Assembly (NCBI RefSeq): GCF_016107535.1
Contig: NZ_JABASQ010000001.1
Location: 372,001-436,000 of the forward strand
Length of the DNA stretch: 64,000 nt
Source of the DNA: Psychrobacter cibarius
GTDB taxonomy: Bacteria; Pseudomonadota; Gammaproteobacteria; Pseudomonadales; Moraxellaceae
Direction: 5' to 3'
Shown: positions 8,761-17,507 of the stretch, in pieces
Position numbering within the stretch: the first letter of the stretch is position 1
Layout: each line of letters opens with the position of its first letter
The notes under the pieces: model-generated
Databases searched by the model: none
What the model was told of the DNA's origin: nothing
What the model saw: the letters and a program-made list of their open reading frames with translations, nothing else
Program-made: the position numbers and the translations under genes

Positions 8761-9951
8761 ATGAGTCAAAATAAATCAAACGCTGAACAAGGCAACCATT
8801 CTCATCAGAATGATACTGTTAATGTGGCTAACCATCTGCATAAAGATGATGAGAGCAACTACACTCATAACAATCAAGCCACTCACGATCACGATGAACA
8901 CTTAGAGCAAACAACAGCCCCGCGAGATACCAAGGGCTATCAGCGCACCTTGCTGTTCAGCTTTATCATTATCACAGGCTATATGTTTATTGAAGCCATC
9001 GGTGGCTGGCTGACTGGCAGTTTGGCGCTATTATCTGATGCAGGTCACATGCTCAGTGATGCAATCGCACTTGGCGCGACGTTAATGGCATTTAAAATTG
9101 GAGAAAAAGCAGCCACTCATCAAAAGACGTTTGGTTATAAACGCTTTGAGATTTTAGTCGCAACAGTCAATGGTGCGACGCTGGTCATTATTGCGCTAAT
9201 GATTTTTTATGAGGCGATTAAGCGCTTCAATACACCGCCTGAAATTGCTACCCAAGGCATGCTTATCGTTGCTACTATCGGTATGTTGGTCAATATTCTG
9301 GTCGCTTGGCTGATGCATCGAGGCAGTCGCGGCGAAGATGCACATGGTCACAGTCATGCTGGTAGTCATAAAGACAGTCTTGAAGACACTCAAGGAAAAA
9401 ATGCGGGTAAAAAACCAGTCAATCTTAATATGCAAAGCGCTTACCTGCATGTATTGAGTGACTTAATGGGTTCGGTTGCCGCTATCATTGCCGCGCTTTT
9501 GATGATGAGCTTCGGCTGGGTTTGGGCGGATGCAGCAGCCTCGGTGATTGTCGCGATACTGATATTATTTAGTGGTTATCGCGTCGTGCGTGATTCCGTA
9601 CATATTTTGATGGAAGGCACGCCAGAAGGCATATCCTTAGTGGATGTCGAAAAAAAACTGCTTACCCATCCACAAGTACAAGAAGTCCATGATTTGCATG
9701 TTTGGAGTATTACCAGTGGTCTAAATGCCTTATCCTGTCACGTCGTTGTCGATGGCGAGATGAGTATTCATGAATCAAGCATATTGATTGCCAGTTTAGA
9801 ACAAAGCTTGCTTACGCTTGGTATCCATCATGCGACCATTCAGGTAGAAAGCGCATCACATCCGCAGACTGAGGCACATAGCGATGCGCTGGTCTGCGAT
9901 ATCTCAGAACAACAAACAGAGGGTAATAATCATATTGGTCACAACCATTAA
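8761..9951 (+). CDS. Cation diffusion facilitator (Zn/Co/Cd efflux, ZitB/CzcD-like)
   Basis: This 396 aa inner-membrane antiporter exports divalent metal cations. The N-terminal about 65 residues are His/Asp rich (NHSHQND, HDHDEH), likely metal binding. TM helices follow, with the transport-site motif SDAGHMLSDA at about 97-106 and the second site HVLSDLMGS after the His loop (HGHSHAGSH). The C-terminal ferredoxin-like cytoplasmic domain carries VHDLHVWSITSG. The very C-terminus is again His rich (HIGHNH). Substrate within the CDF family cannot be fixed from sequence; zinc is most likely. No regulator is adjacent. Confidence 0.93.
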   Translation: MSQNKSNAEQGNHSHQNDTVNVANHLHKDDESNYTHNNQATHDHDEHLEQTTAPRDTKGYQRTLLFSFIIITGYMFIEAIGGWLTGSLALLSDAGHMLSDAIALGATLMAFKIGEKAATHQKTFGYKRFEILVATVNGATLVIIALMIFYEAIKRFNTPPEIATQGMLIVATIGMLVNILVAWLMHRGSRGEDAHGHSHAGSHKDSLEDTQGKNAGKKPVNLNMQSAYLHVLSDLMGSVAAIIAALLMMSFGWVWADAAASVIVAILILFSGYRVVRDSVHILMEGTPEGISLVDVEKKLLTHPQVQEVHDLHVWSITSGLNALSCHVVVDGEMSIHESSILIASLEQSLLTLGIHHATIQVESASHPQTEAHSDALVCDISEQQTEGNNHIGHNH

Positions 9952-10016
9952 GCATGAGACATTAAAAGTCAGATATTAAACATTGAAAAGACCATTCTTC
10001 ATTTAAATATCAATTT

Positions 10017-10048
10017 AAACGTCGTCTATGATTGATTAGCGACGTTTT
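10017..10048 (+). terminator. Possible terminator after the CDF gene
   Basis: An 8 bp stem (AAACGTCG with CGACGTTT) and a 15 base loop is followed by a short T run. It is weaker than the other terminators listed here. Confidence 0.45.
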
Positions 10049-10182
10049 ATCAAGTGGTGGCAATCATAACGCCATATGCACCACATTAGCCAAAGCGCTG
10101 TTATTAACCAAATACCTAACCACAACGATAAGAATATGATTCGAATCCAAAAATCTCATACGTCAGTCCTGATGTGCGTTAC

Positions 10183-10212
10183 ATAATCAGATGTCAAATA
10201 ATCAGATGCCAT
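10183..10212. repeat. 15 bp direct tandem repeat (2 copies)
   Basis: Units ATAATCAGATGTCAA (10183-10197) and ATAATCAGATGCCAT (10198-10212) match at 13 of 15 bases. Confidence 0.7.
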
Positions 10213-10531
10213 ATATGACGCAACTAGCAACTAAAATTCAAATAATAGCGCCAGTCCTGCCCCGAAAACCCTTAAAATTATTTTGCTAAAAGTCTTAAAT
10301 AATCCGCGCAACTTACTATCAGCGGATGAATCATCATGCATGAACATAACTTATTATGCGCCAACATAAATAGGCTTTATTTTAAATAAGCTGATATCAC
10401 ACCGATTTTTAGCATTGTAATGGCATGTTAAAAATGATGGGAAATTTAGCCTCGCCGCCATATTTTTCATATAAATTCTGTATACTTAAAGCTGAAGCAC
10501 CCAATTTACCACTAATGGATTATTTTCTGTC

Positions 10532-11236
10532 ATGTCGAGACGCTCAGCTCCTTTTGTTGCTCCAAGCCACATTGATGACCCTATCTCAGCAGAGGGTAAA
10601 AAGCATGCCAAAGCATTGTTATCAACATTGCAAGAAGACATTGCTAGCTTTCGAGATGAGCAGTTTCCGCCTGATATTTTGCGTCAAGTTCGTGACATGC
10701 CAATTTATGAAGGCAATATCGCCGAAGTCCAAGCCTATCAGCAGCGTTGGCATAATCTGCTTGAGCGCGCCATGGCGTTTTATCCTGCGGCCAACCTACC
10801 GCCAGATCATCTGCCGCTACCAGCCAGCCTTGAGATACCGCAATTTATCTATCATGTTCAAAGGCTACATTTGACCAAGACTCGTGCAAAAGAATCCAAA
10901 AGCTTCGGTTCGGTCGGTGCGCTTACTGATAAGTGTGGTGATTATAGTGCTGATGAAATTGCGCGTATGAGTGCAGTATTTGATAATGATGATGAGGCGC
11001 GTTTGGTGGCGCATCGTGAATTTATTGATTTGCGCGCCTATGTATTTTGCCGTGATAGCAAGGGCGAGATGCTGGAGCCTGAACGCGTGCGTTTTTATCG
11101 AACGGGGCTTATCGTCCATGCGCTGCCCGATTTCAAAATCGTAGACAGTCGCCAGACCCCGCGTAAGCGCCGTAACGATGCTTATAACAATCCACTTGCC
11201 GATAATGGTGTGTGGAAGATTTATCGTAAAAAATAA
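10532..11236 (+). CDS. Hypothetical protein, 234 aa
   Basis: I do not recognise this protein. It has no signal peptide or membrane segment, so it is probably cytosolic. The N-terminal third is helical and charged; the middle has aromatic motifs such as WHNLLERAM and PQFIYHVQRLHL, and the C-terminal part ends in a basic tail (TPRKRRNDAY...KIYRKK) that might bind nucleic acid. Coding-like composition over the whole length and a clean stop support a real gene. It sits 75 bp before the Kef-like antiporter on the same strand, so the two could be cotranscribed. Confidence 0.75.
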   Translation: MSRRSAPFVAPSHIDDPISAEGKKHAKALLSTLQEDIASFRDEQFPPDILRQVRDMPIYEGNIAEVQAYQQRWHNLLERAMAFYPAANLPPDHLPLPASLEIPQFIYHVQRLHLTKTRAKESKSFGSVGALTDKCGDYSADEIARMSAVFDNDDEARLVAHREFIDLRAYVFCRDSKGEMLEPERVRFYRTGLIVHALPDFKIVDSRQTPRKRRNDAYNNPLADNGVWKIYRKK

Positions 11237-11311
11237 CGTATGCTAAGATTTTTTATTTTTGCCATGCCCATATTGTATTGCTTATTTTATCATGATTGCT
11301 AAGGATTCCAG

Positions 11312-13198
11312 ATGTTCGCTGCCGCCACCGGCTCACCAAATTTAATGTTACAAGCTACAATCTTCTTAGGAGCAGCCCTGCTCTTTGTACCCCTTGGTAA
11401 ACGTTTTGGCATTGCGACGGTCTTAGGTTATCTCATTACAGGATTGATATTGGGGCCCAGTGGTCTGGACGTCGCAGGCGATGCTGAGAGCTTGTTGCAC
11501 TTCTCTGAGTTTGGCGTGGTCATGCTACTGTTCATTATCGGGCTTGAGCTGCAACCCTCACGATTATGGGCACTGCGGCGTTCGATATTTGTCCTCGGTG
11601 GTTTGCAAGTCGGTCTGACTGGCACATTATTAATGGGGCTGTTACATCAAATTTTTGGCTTACAGCTCGATACTGCTTTTATCGTCGGTTTTGGCCTTGC
11701 CTTGTCGTCCACAGCTTTTGTACTACAAATACTGACGGAAAAACAGCAGCTTTCTAGCACCCACGGTCGTGAAGCGTTCACGATTTTATTATTCCAAGAT
11801 ATTGCGGTCATCCCATTGTTAGCCGTCATTCCTTTCCTATCAGGGGTGCGCGAACAAAGTTATGATTTGATTTATTTTGGCAAAGTTTTTGCGGTTTTTG
11901 CTGGACTGATTTTTGCTAGTCGTTATGTCGTTCGTCCCTTCTTTAAGTTTGTAGCGTCTAGTGGTGCATCAGAATTGCTGACCGCCGTTGCGCTATTTAT
12001 CGTGATGGGTGTGTCTATTTTGATGGGTCAAATTGGTTTATCCATGGCATTGGGTGCTTTTTTGACAGGGGTACTGCTCGCAGATTCTGAGTATCGTCAT
12101 GAGCTAGAAGCCAGTATTGAGCCATTTAAAGGGTTGCTACTTGGCTTATTTTTTATGTCGGTCGGTATGCTGACTGATGTCAAACTTATCTTGGCAAAAC
12201 CTATGTTTATCATTGGCTGTGCAATGGCATTGATGGCTATCAAATTTGGTGTCATTACCGCCATTGCAAAGATATCAGGCAATCGCTGGCCAACCAGTAT
12301 CAGACTGGGTGTGACGCTCGCTCAAGGTGGTGAATTTGCTTTTGTTTTATTCAGTGTCGCTACTGCTCAAAATGTCTTACGACCTGAGCTTGCCAATACC
12401 CTGAACCTTATCGTCACTATCTCCATGGCACTCACACCGCTGGCATTTTTGTTACTTGAGAAAATCGGTGAGCCTTTATTTGCCAAAAGCAAACCCAGCC
12501 GCGAATACGATGCCATTCCCGATCATGAACATCAAGTCATTATTGCTGGCTTTGGGCGCGTCGGTCAGATTATCGGTCGTGTACTACGCATGCATAACAT
12601 CGAATTTACCGCCATCGAACGCTCAGCGAATCGCGTCGATTTCGTTCGTAAATTTGGTAACCAAGTCTATTACGGCGACCCAAAAAACCCTGAGATATTG
12701 CGCGCGGCTGGTATTAAAAAAGCCCGTGTGTTTATTTTGGCCATTGATGATTTAGAACGCTCTATCACCACGGCTCAATACTTACGTAAAAACTATCCAG
12801 ACTTGATTGTCTTGGCACGGGCACGTGACCGTCAGCATTATTATCGGTTACGTGAGGTCGGTGTGCGTCATATTTGGCGTGAGACTTACCTATCGTCCTT
12901 GGATATGTCGCGTGAGTCGCTACAACTGCTTGGCATCTCACCAGAAAAAGCGCGCGAGACGGTGCAAACTTTCCGCGATTACGACGATGACCTGATTGAA
13001 CGTCAGCAAGCGATCTACGATGATGAAGCCAGCATGATTGAATCCGCACAATCAGCGATGGCAGAGCTAGAAAGCTTGTTTGATGAAGACATTGATAAAG
13101 CCCGAAAAATGGACTTAACAGATTTTTATGACGCGCTAAAAAGTAAAGCAACACCCGTTGATAAAAAGGACGATGTTGCAACTGACTCTAACACCTAA
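11312..13198 (+). CDS. CPA2 monovalent cation:proton antiporter, KefB/KefC-like
   Basis: This 628 aa protein has a Na+/H+ exchanger-type membrane domain (about 12 hydrophobic helices over residues 1-385) with the motif LGYLITGLILGPSGL near the N-terminus. A TrkA-N/RCK domain starts at about residue 407, with the nucleotide-binding glycine motif GFGRVGQIIGRVL and a conserved acidic end (TAIERS). The C-terminal about 80 residues are acidic and helical. This matches glutathione-gated K+ efflux systems, but KefB versus KefC and gating by glutathione are not shown by sequence. The start has AAGGAT upstream. No KefF/KefG partner is adjacent. Confidence 0.9.
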   Translation: MFAAATGSPNLMLQATIFLGAALLFVPLGKRFGIATVLGYLITGLILGPSGLDVAGDAESLLHFSEFGVVMLLFIIGLELQPSRLWALRRSIFVLGGLQVGLTGTLLMGLLHQIFGLQLDTAFIVGFGLALSSTAFVLQILTEKQQLSSTHGREAFTILLFQDIAVIPLLAVIPFLSGVREQSYDLIYFGKVFAVFAGLIFASRYVVRPFFKFVASSGASELLTAVALFIVMGVSILMGQIGLSMALGAFLTGVLLADSEYRHELEASIEPFKGLLLGLFFMSVGMLTDVKLILAKPMFIIGCAMALMAIKFGVITAIAKISGNRWPTSIRLGVTLAQGGEFAFVLFSVATAQNVLRPELANTLNLIVTISMALTPLAFLLLEKIGEPLFAKSKPSREYDAIPDHEHQVIIAGFGRVGQIIGRVLRMHNIEFTAIERSANRVDFVRKFGNQVYYGDPKNPEILRAAGIKKARVFILAIDDLERSITTAQYLRKNYPDLIVLARARDRQHYYRLREVGVRHIWRETYLSSLDMSRESLQLLGISPEKARETVQTFRDYDDDLIERQQAIYDDEASMIESAQSAMAELESLFDEDIDKARKMDLTDFYDALKSKATPVDKKDDVATDSNT

Positions 13199-13216
13199 AT
13201 ATTTATATATTTTAAA

Positions 13217-13270
13217 GCGTGTTTGATGATTCACAAATAGTCAGTGTCATGGTTAAATCATCAAACATGC
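13217..13270. repeat. 15 bp inverted repeat between convergent genes
   Basis: Arms at 13217-13231 and 13256-13270 match at 14 of 15 bases around a 24 base loop. It lies exactly between the kef-like stop and the DUF2628 stop. It has no T run, so it may be a transcription barrier, an RNA-processing hairpin, or a remnant of a small mobile element. Confidence 0.7.
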
Positions 13271-13271
13271 C

Positions 13272-14201
13272 CTAATCGGGCATACAGCTTGCTGGTGCCA
13301 GTTTCTTATTTAGTGAACTTGTACAGTTCCAACTATCGCTGTCTGGCACATGGTAAAAAACCAGTGTCTGCTGATTTAGATAGCGGATAGGGAACTGAAC
13401 ATTTTGTATGGTCGCAATGACTGCACAATCTGTTTCTACTACGCCAGCGGCCTCTTTATCGATATCAATTCGTATCTGCTGAGTGCCTGTATCGATAGGC
13501 AAATCCATTGGACATTGCCCTGTCTGTTGATAAATCAGTGCCACACGATTTTGTGCCGTTTTGGCTATATCATACGCATCGAACAGCACTTCATTGGCTT
13601 TTGGCTTGGCAATAATTGGCAGAAACTGTATCTTAATGACCATTAAAGCAAAAGCAAAAATACCAAACCCCAATCCTAACCCAAATAAACTGACCCCACC
13701 TTCTCGGCGCAGATGCACCTTTTGCGCTGCTTCATCACGCGGATAATCATCGATAGCATCTGCAATCTCACGTCGCGCCATGCGGTAATAGTACGCATCC
13801 GTCCAACGCGCCACCATGAACGACCAAAATAACCAAATGATCGCGGCAATACCTATGCGTGTCGCCATCTGGTAAGCATCAGGGATGAAGGACATTGCCA
13901 AAAATTCAAACGCAACCAATACCAGTGCCACATTGAGCTGAATAAACGACCAGCCAGCCACGCTATAGACAATCGCATCCATATAGCGTTTGCGATAGAG
14001 GAGCCAAGGAAACGTCACAAAAAATGCTGCCCAATGCCATTTTGGCGACAGATAACCTTGCGCATCGAACTGCTCAAAACGTTTCAGATAATAATGCTGG
14101 CTACGGTGACCGATGAACCATTTATCAAGTTGTGTACGCTTAGCAGGAGTCAGCTGTTCTTGATAAAAAGGGGGCGGCGAATCCGTCTCGATAAATAGCA
14201 T
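13272..14201 (-). CDS. DUF2628 membrane protein with type IV pilin-like C-terminal domain
   Basis: This 309 aa protein starts with a cytosolic stretch, then a DUF2628-type core (WHWAAFFVTFPWLLYRKRY at 55-73; DAYYYRMARREI at 135-146) with TM helices at about 76-105 and 112-132. A third helix (about 170-195) leads to a region like the end of a pilin alpha-helix (AKTAQNRVALIYQQTG, 213-228). The C-terminus has the pilin disulfide-loop pattern WNC...LAPASC (C293, C306), plus C230 and C259. I infer a membrane-anchored pilin-like globular domain outside the cytoplasm. There is no prepilin cleavage site, so it is unlikely to be a pilus subunit. The start has AGGGG upstream. Function is unknown. Confidence 0.85.
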   Translation of the reverse strand: MLFIETDSPPPFYQEQLTPAKRTQLDKWFIGHRSQHYYLKRFEQFDAQGYLSPKWHWAAFFVTFPWLLYRKRYMDAIVYSVAGWSFIQLNVALVLVAFEFLAMSFIPDAYQMATRIGIAAIIWLFWSFMVARWTDAYYYRMARREIADAIDDYPRDEAAQKVHLRREGGVSLFGLGLGFGIFAFALMVIKIQFLPIIAKPKANEVLFDAYDIAKTAQNRVALIYQQTGQCPMDLPIDTGTQQIRIDIDKEAAGVVETDCAVIATIQNVQFPIRYLNQQTLVFYHVPDSDSWNCTSSLNKKLAPASCMPD

Positions 14202-14431
14202 AGATTACCCCTATTAACGATGAAGAAAAATTTAAATCCATTACTCACTTTATATGATAACGCCAAAACCGATGTGCAGAATAGTAAAACGACAGATAAA
14301 TACCGTTAATTCAATGTAAAAGAAAGTCAAGGTAACCGAATGCCAATCTATATGTGATACGTCAAACAAGGTCAGCGCTTTTACTTTTTTATGCTGAATG
14401 AACGATAACAATATTAAAAAAGTATTGTCCG

Positions 14432-14460
14432 TTCACAGCTGTATAGATTTAACTTATAAT
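14432..14460 (+). promoter_or_regulatory. Sigma-70 promoter of trmB
   Basis: TTCACA (14432-14437), a 17 bp spacer and a perfect TATAAT (14455-14460) lie 40 bp before the trmB start. Confidence 0.75.
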
Positions 14461-14499
14461 GAGCATACATCACCCATTTTATGAAGCCTTGTCAATCCT

Positions 14500-15351
14500 A
14501 TGATTCCACATCCTGATATTAATGATAACATCGATAGTACGAGTACTACTGATGAGCAAAAAGTCCTCAGTACTAACACCGAAAGCCTTACTCATACTGA
14601 CATTGAATCCCGTATTAGTAATGAGAGTGAGCCTGAAGAAAGCAAACATCTACGTATCGTCAATACTTTTATGAAACGACGTACGCACATGAATAAAAAT
14701 GCCGAACTGGCACTGACCGCGCCAGAATTTGCTGAGTATCTGGTTAATAACAGTTTCGGTGATGGCAATCTTGATGGTATTGACAATCTACGAACGCTAT
14801 TCGCTGATAGCCCTAACGGTAGTGAAGCACCGCTTACCTTAGAGATCGGTTTTGGACTGGGTGATTCGTTCATTGAGATGGCAGCAGCAGAACCTAGCCG
14901 CAATTTCGTTGGTATCGAAGTGCACGAGCCAGGTATCGGTAAATGCGCCTATATGGCAGGTACTCAAAATTTGACTAATGTCAAAATCATCAACGGTGAC
15001 GCCATCCAATTGCTCAAGCAACTACCAGAAAACCATATTGATCGTATCCAGCTTTACTTCCCTGACCCATGGCAAAAAAAGCGCCATCACAAACGCCGCT
15101 TCGTCAGTGCTGAACGCATGGCGATTGTGACTCGTAGTCTAAAGCAAGGCGGCTGGTTCCATACCGCAACCGACTGGGAACATTATGCCTTCTGGATGGT
15201 TGAAGTTTTAGACGGTTTTACTGGTTTAACCAATCAAGCAGGCGCAGGTCACTTCACCGACCGCCCTGACTTTCGTCCAATGACCAAATTTGAGCGCCGC
15301 GGTATAAATAGTGGACATGGCGTTTGGGATTTAATCTATATTAAAGACTAG
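14500..15351 (+). CDS. trmB: tRNA (guanine-N7)-methyltransferase TrmB
   Basis: It methylates G46 of tRNA using SAM. The SAM site [15 protein letters not shown] is at about 113-127 and the family motif [16 protein letters not shown] at about 185-200. The C-terminal TKFERRG motif is present. At 283 aa it is longer than usual because of an acidic, Ser/Thr-rich N-terminal extension of about 50 residues that looks disordered. An internal start at the Met in MKRRTHMN (about residue 58) would give a more typical length; the promoter position fits the long form. Confidence 0.95.
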   Translation: MIPHPDINDNIDSTSTTDEQKVLSTNTESLTHTDIESRISNESEPEESKHLRIVNTFMKRRTHMNKNAELALTAPEFAEYLVNNSFGDGNLDGIDNLRTLFADSPNGSEAPLTLEIGFGLGDSFIEMAAAEPSRNFVGIEVHEPGIGKCAYMAGTQNLTNVKIINGDAIQLLKQLPENHIDRIQLYFPDPWQKKRHHKRRFVSAERMAIVTRSLKQGGWFHTATDWEHYAFWMVEVLDGFTGLTNQAGAGHFTDRPDFRPMTKFERRGINSGHGVWDLIYIKD

Positions 15352-15384
15352 ATTTGGCTCACTTATCTTCGGTGACTTCTGCAT

Positions 15385-15412
15385 AGCGGCTAAATTATTT
15401 AGCCGCTTTTTT
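15385..15412 (+). terminator. trmB terminator
   Basis: A 10 bp perfect stem (AGCGGCTAAA with TTTAGCCGCT) with a three base loop is followed by six T residues, starting 34 bp after the stop codon. Confidence 0.92.
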
Positions 15413-16380
15413 GTGCTTGCAAATTATCTAATGACAACATTACTTGATTTTTTTCAGCTACAACCCTTAATAGACAAGCTATAAGTATTTTCATTAAAAA
15501 TAATAATTTTTTTTAATACGTGAAACATCGTCTATTTTCATAGAATTTTTAAATAAATAACGCTACATATAGCGGTAAAAAATATATTCCAGCGCCACAC
15601 TCACAGGTCACCTACCTACTCAAACATTGATAGTATAAGGGATTCATGAGTTCTCCCCATAAGCTGTGGATAACCCTGTGCATAAGTACGCACTTGACAA
15701 CAATTTCCCTAGATAGCTCAAAGGATGAGGTAAAATCGTTCATTTTTTATACAATTTAAAAAACCTTTTAAATCAGTAAGTTAAACGGTATTTCATAATA
15801 CTGTAATTTATTTTTAATATATTTTTAAATTAAATTAATCCTCACTGATGTTTCACAAAAGCTAAATTTAGACGCTTTATTTCTTGTGGACAACTTTTAA
15901 TGCTATTGACAAAGGGCGACATTATCCTATCCAAAATTAGGATGTATTCAGCAACTAGACTACACAAGTTATCACTTATATACAATGCGACAGTTAGTGT
16001 CGTTTAGCATCATTGAATCCTCTATATGCTCCTTGGTTTTTGTTATAATCACCTTATCTAATCAACCGCACTTTAGAAAACAGTTAAGGCTTAACGAGCA
16101 TAATTTTACCTACAAATTACATCTGTTGCCGCTGATTATGAACTTAATTTTACTTTTATCGTTATTTGATTTTACTGTATAGTAGAGTGATATATCCTAT
16201 ATTACTGTTTACATCATCGATACCCTAACCCATTCATCATAGATAGACATTGAACGAACGCTGCCTATTATTTAGATAGCCATCAGCACTATTGAGCCGT
16301 TAACCTTCATAGCTACAAACATTTTATTTATCATACCAAATTTATAGTTTTAACCAATGATTGAAGACAAGGAATCCAGT
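15413..16380. other. AT-rich 968 bp spacer upstream of recA, with DnaA-box-like sites
   Basis: This is the longest gene-free stretch in the window. It holds TGTGGATAA at 15665-15673 (exact complement of the DnaA box TTATCCACA), a one-mismatch site TGTGGACAA at 15885-15893, a small hairpin at 15561-15574, and an extended -10 element at 16041-16049. A 65-codon hydrophobic ORF at 15985-16182 covers that element and is not believed. No LexA-type palindrome was recognised. Confidence 0.55.
16041..16049 (+). promoter_or_regulatory. Extended -10 promoter upstream of recA
   Basis: TGTTATAAT matches TGN-TATAAT. If used, it would give a leader of about 325 bases before the recA ATG. A closer recA promoter was not identified. 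Confidence 0.4.
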
Positions 16381-17433
16381 ATGGACGACAATAAAGCCAA
16401 AGCCCTTAAAGCAGCACTCGGTCAAATTGAAAAGCAGTTTGGTAAGAATACCATCATGCATTTAGGTGACGACTCAGCTATTATGGATGTCGATGTAGTA
16501 TCAACAGGTTCGTTGGGTCTGGATATTGCACTTGGCATTGGTGGTCTACCAAAAGGCCGTATCGTAGAGATTTATGGCCCAGAAAGCTCAGGTAAAACGA
16601 CCATGACGCTACAGGCGATTGCAGAATGTCAAAAACAAGGCGGTACCTGCGCCTTTATCGATGCTGAGCATGCGCTTGACCCTGTTTATGCGCGTAAGCT
16701 TGGCGTGAATACTGACGAGCTATTGCTGTCTCAGCCTGATAATGGTGAGCAAGCACTTGAAATCACCGACATGTTGGTGCGCTCTGGTGCTATCGATATG
16801 ATTGTCATTGACTCAGTCGCTGCCTTGACGCCGCGCGCAGAGATTGAAGGCGAGATGGGCGACTCACATATGGGTTTGCAAGCACGGCTCATGAGCCAAG
16901 CACTACGTAAAATCACTGGTAACGCCAAACGCTCTAACTGTATGGTGGTATTTATCAACCAAATTCGTATGAAAATTGGTGTGATGTTTGGTAGCCCTGA
17001 GACCACGACTGGTGGTAACGCGCTCAAATTCTACGCCTCAGTGCGTATGGACATTCGCCGTATCGGTGCGGTCAAAAATGGTGATGAAATCATCGGTAAC
17101 CAAACCCGTGTCAAAGTCATCAAAAACAAAATGGCACCGCCTTTCCGCCAAGCAGAGTTTGAAATTACTTATGGTGAAGGTACCAACCACTTAGCCGAAG
17201 TGATTGACTTGGGTGTTGAAATTGGTGCGGTTGGTAAAGCAGGCTCTTGGTATAGCTATGGCGACGAAAAAATCGGTCAAGGTAAAGCCAATTCTGTGCT
17301 GTTCTTAAAAGAAAACCCTGCGATTGCGCAGGAAATCGAAGCTAAAATCCGTGAAGAAAAGCTTGGATCAAAGAAAGAGACCAAAGCTGAAGATAAAGCC
17401 AATGAAGCGTTGGTCTCTGACCCTGTACAATAA
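16381..17433 (+). CDS. recA: Recombinase RecA
   Basis: This 350 aa strand-exchange protein forms filaments on single-stranded DNA. Walker [10 protein letters not shown] is at about 67-75; VIDSVAAL (Walker B) and the L2 loop with [18 protein letters not shown] sequence are present, and the C-terminal tail is Lys/Glu rich. The frame is open upstream to an ATG at 16357, but the start at 16381 has AAGGAA about 7 bases before it and gives the standard [14 protein letters not shown]-terminus. recX follows. Confidence 0.98.
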   Translation: MDDNKAKALKAALGQIEKQFGKNTIMHLGDDSAIMDVDVVSTGSLGLDIALGIGGLPKGRIVEIYGPESSGKTTMTLQAIAECQKQGGTCAFIDAEHALDPVYARKLGVNTDELLLSQPDNGEQALEITDMLVRSGAIDMIVIDSVAALTPRAEIEGEMGDSHMGLQARLMSQALRKITGNAKRSNCMVVFINQIRMKIGVMFGSPETTTGGNALKFYASVRMDIRRIGAVKNGDEIIGNQTRVKVIKNKMAPPFRQAEFEITYGEGTNHLAEVIDLGVEIGAVGKAGSWYSYGDEKIGQGKANSVLFLKENPAIAQEIEAKIREEKLGSKKETKAEDKANEALVSDPVQ

Positions 17434-17473
17434 CGGCACAATGATTAATCGTTATCAATAATCATGACTTGTT

Positions 17474-17507
17474 ATGAAAATTAAATTGTTATGAAAATTA
17501 AATTGTT
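17474..17507 (+). repeat. 17 bp tandem repeat carrying ATG codons before recX
   Basis: ATG triplets recur at 17474, 17491 and 17508, spaced by exactly 17 bp in two identical units and the start of a third. Each of the first two opens a six-codon ORF (MKIKLL) whose TGA overlaps the next ATG as ATGA. The third ATG is the recX start. The arrangement allows termination-reinitiation coupling into recX, or may only reflect slippage duplication. Confidence 0.75.

Larger units (their letters stand above)
9952..10531. other. 580 bp intergenic region
   Basis: It contains a terminator-like hairpin at 10017-10048, a 15 bp tandem duplication at 10183-10212 and a small ATCCGC/GCGGAT inverted repeat near 10302-10327. 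The rest is AT-rich with no convincing gene. The 149-codon ORF from 10425 overlaps the next gene in another frame and is taken as spurious. Confidence 0.55.

Noticed and set aside
10130..10165. tRNA T-loop-like sequence GATTCGAATCC
   Set aside because: No acceptor or anticodon stems could be folded around it.
10425..10874. 149-codon plus-strand ORF
   Set aside because: Overlaps the better-supported gene at 10532 in another frame and resembles nothing.
12765..13181. 138-codon minus-strand ORF
   Set aside because: Antisense to the Kef-like gene's RCK and C-terminal region, no recognisable domain.
15665..15893. Chromosomal origin of replication
   Set aside because: Only two DnaA-box-like sites, no dnaA or dnaN nearby and no box cluster; recorded as an observation only.
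15985..16182. 65-codon hydrophobic ORF before recA
   Set aside because: It overlaps a likely extended -10 element and has no ribosome site; hydrophobicity is expected from AT-rich DNA.
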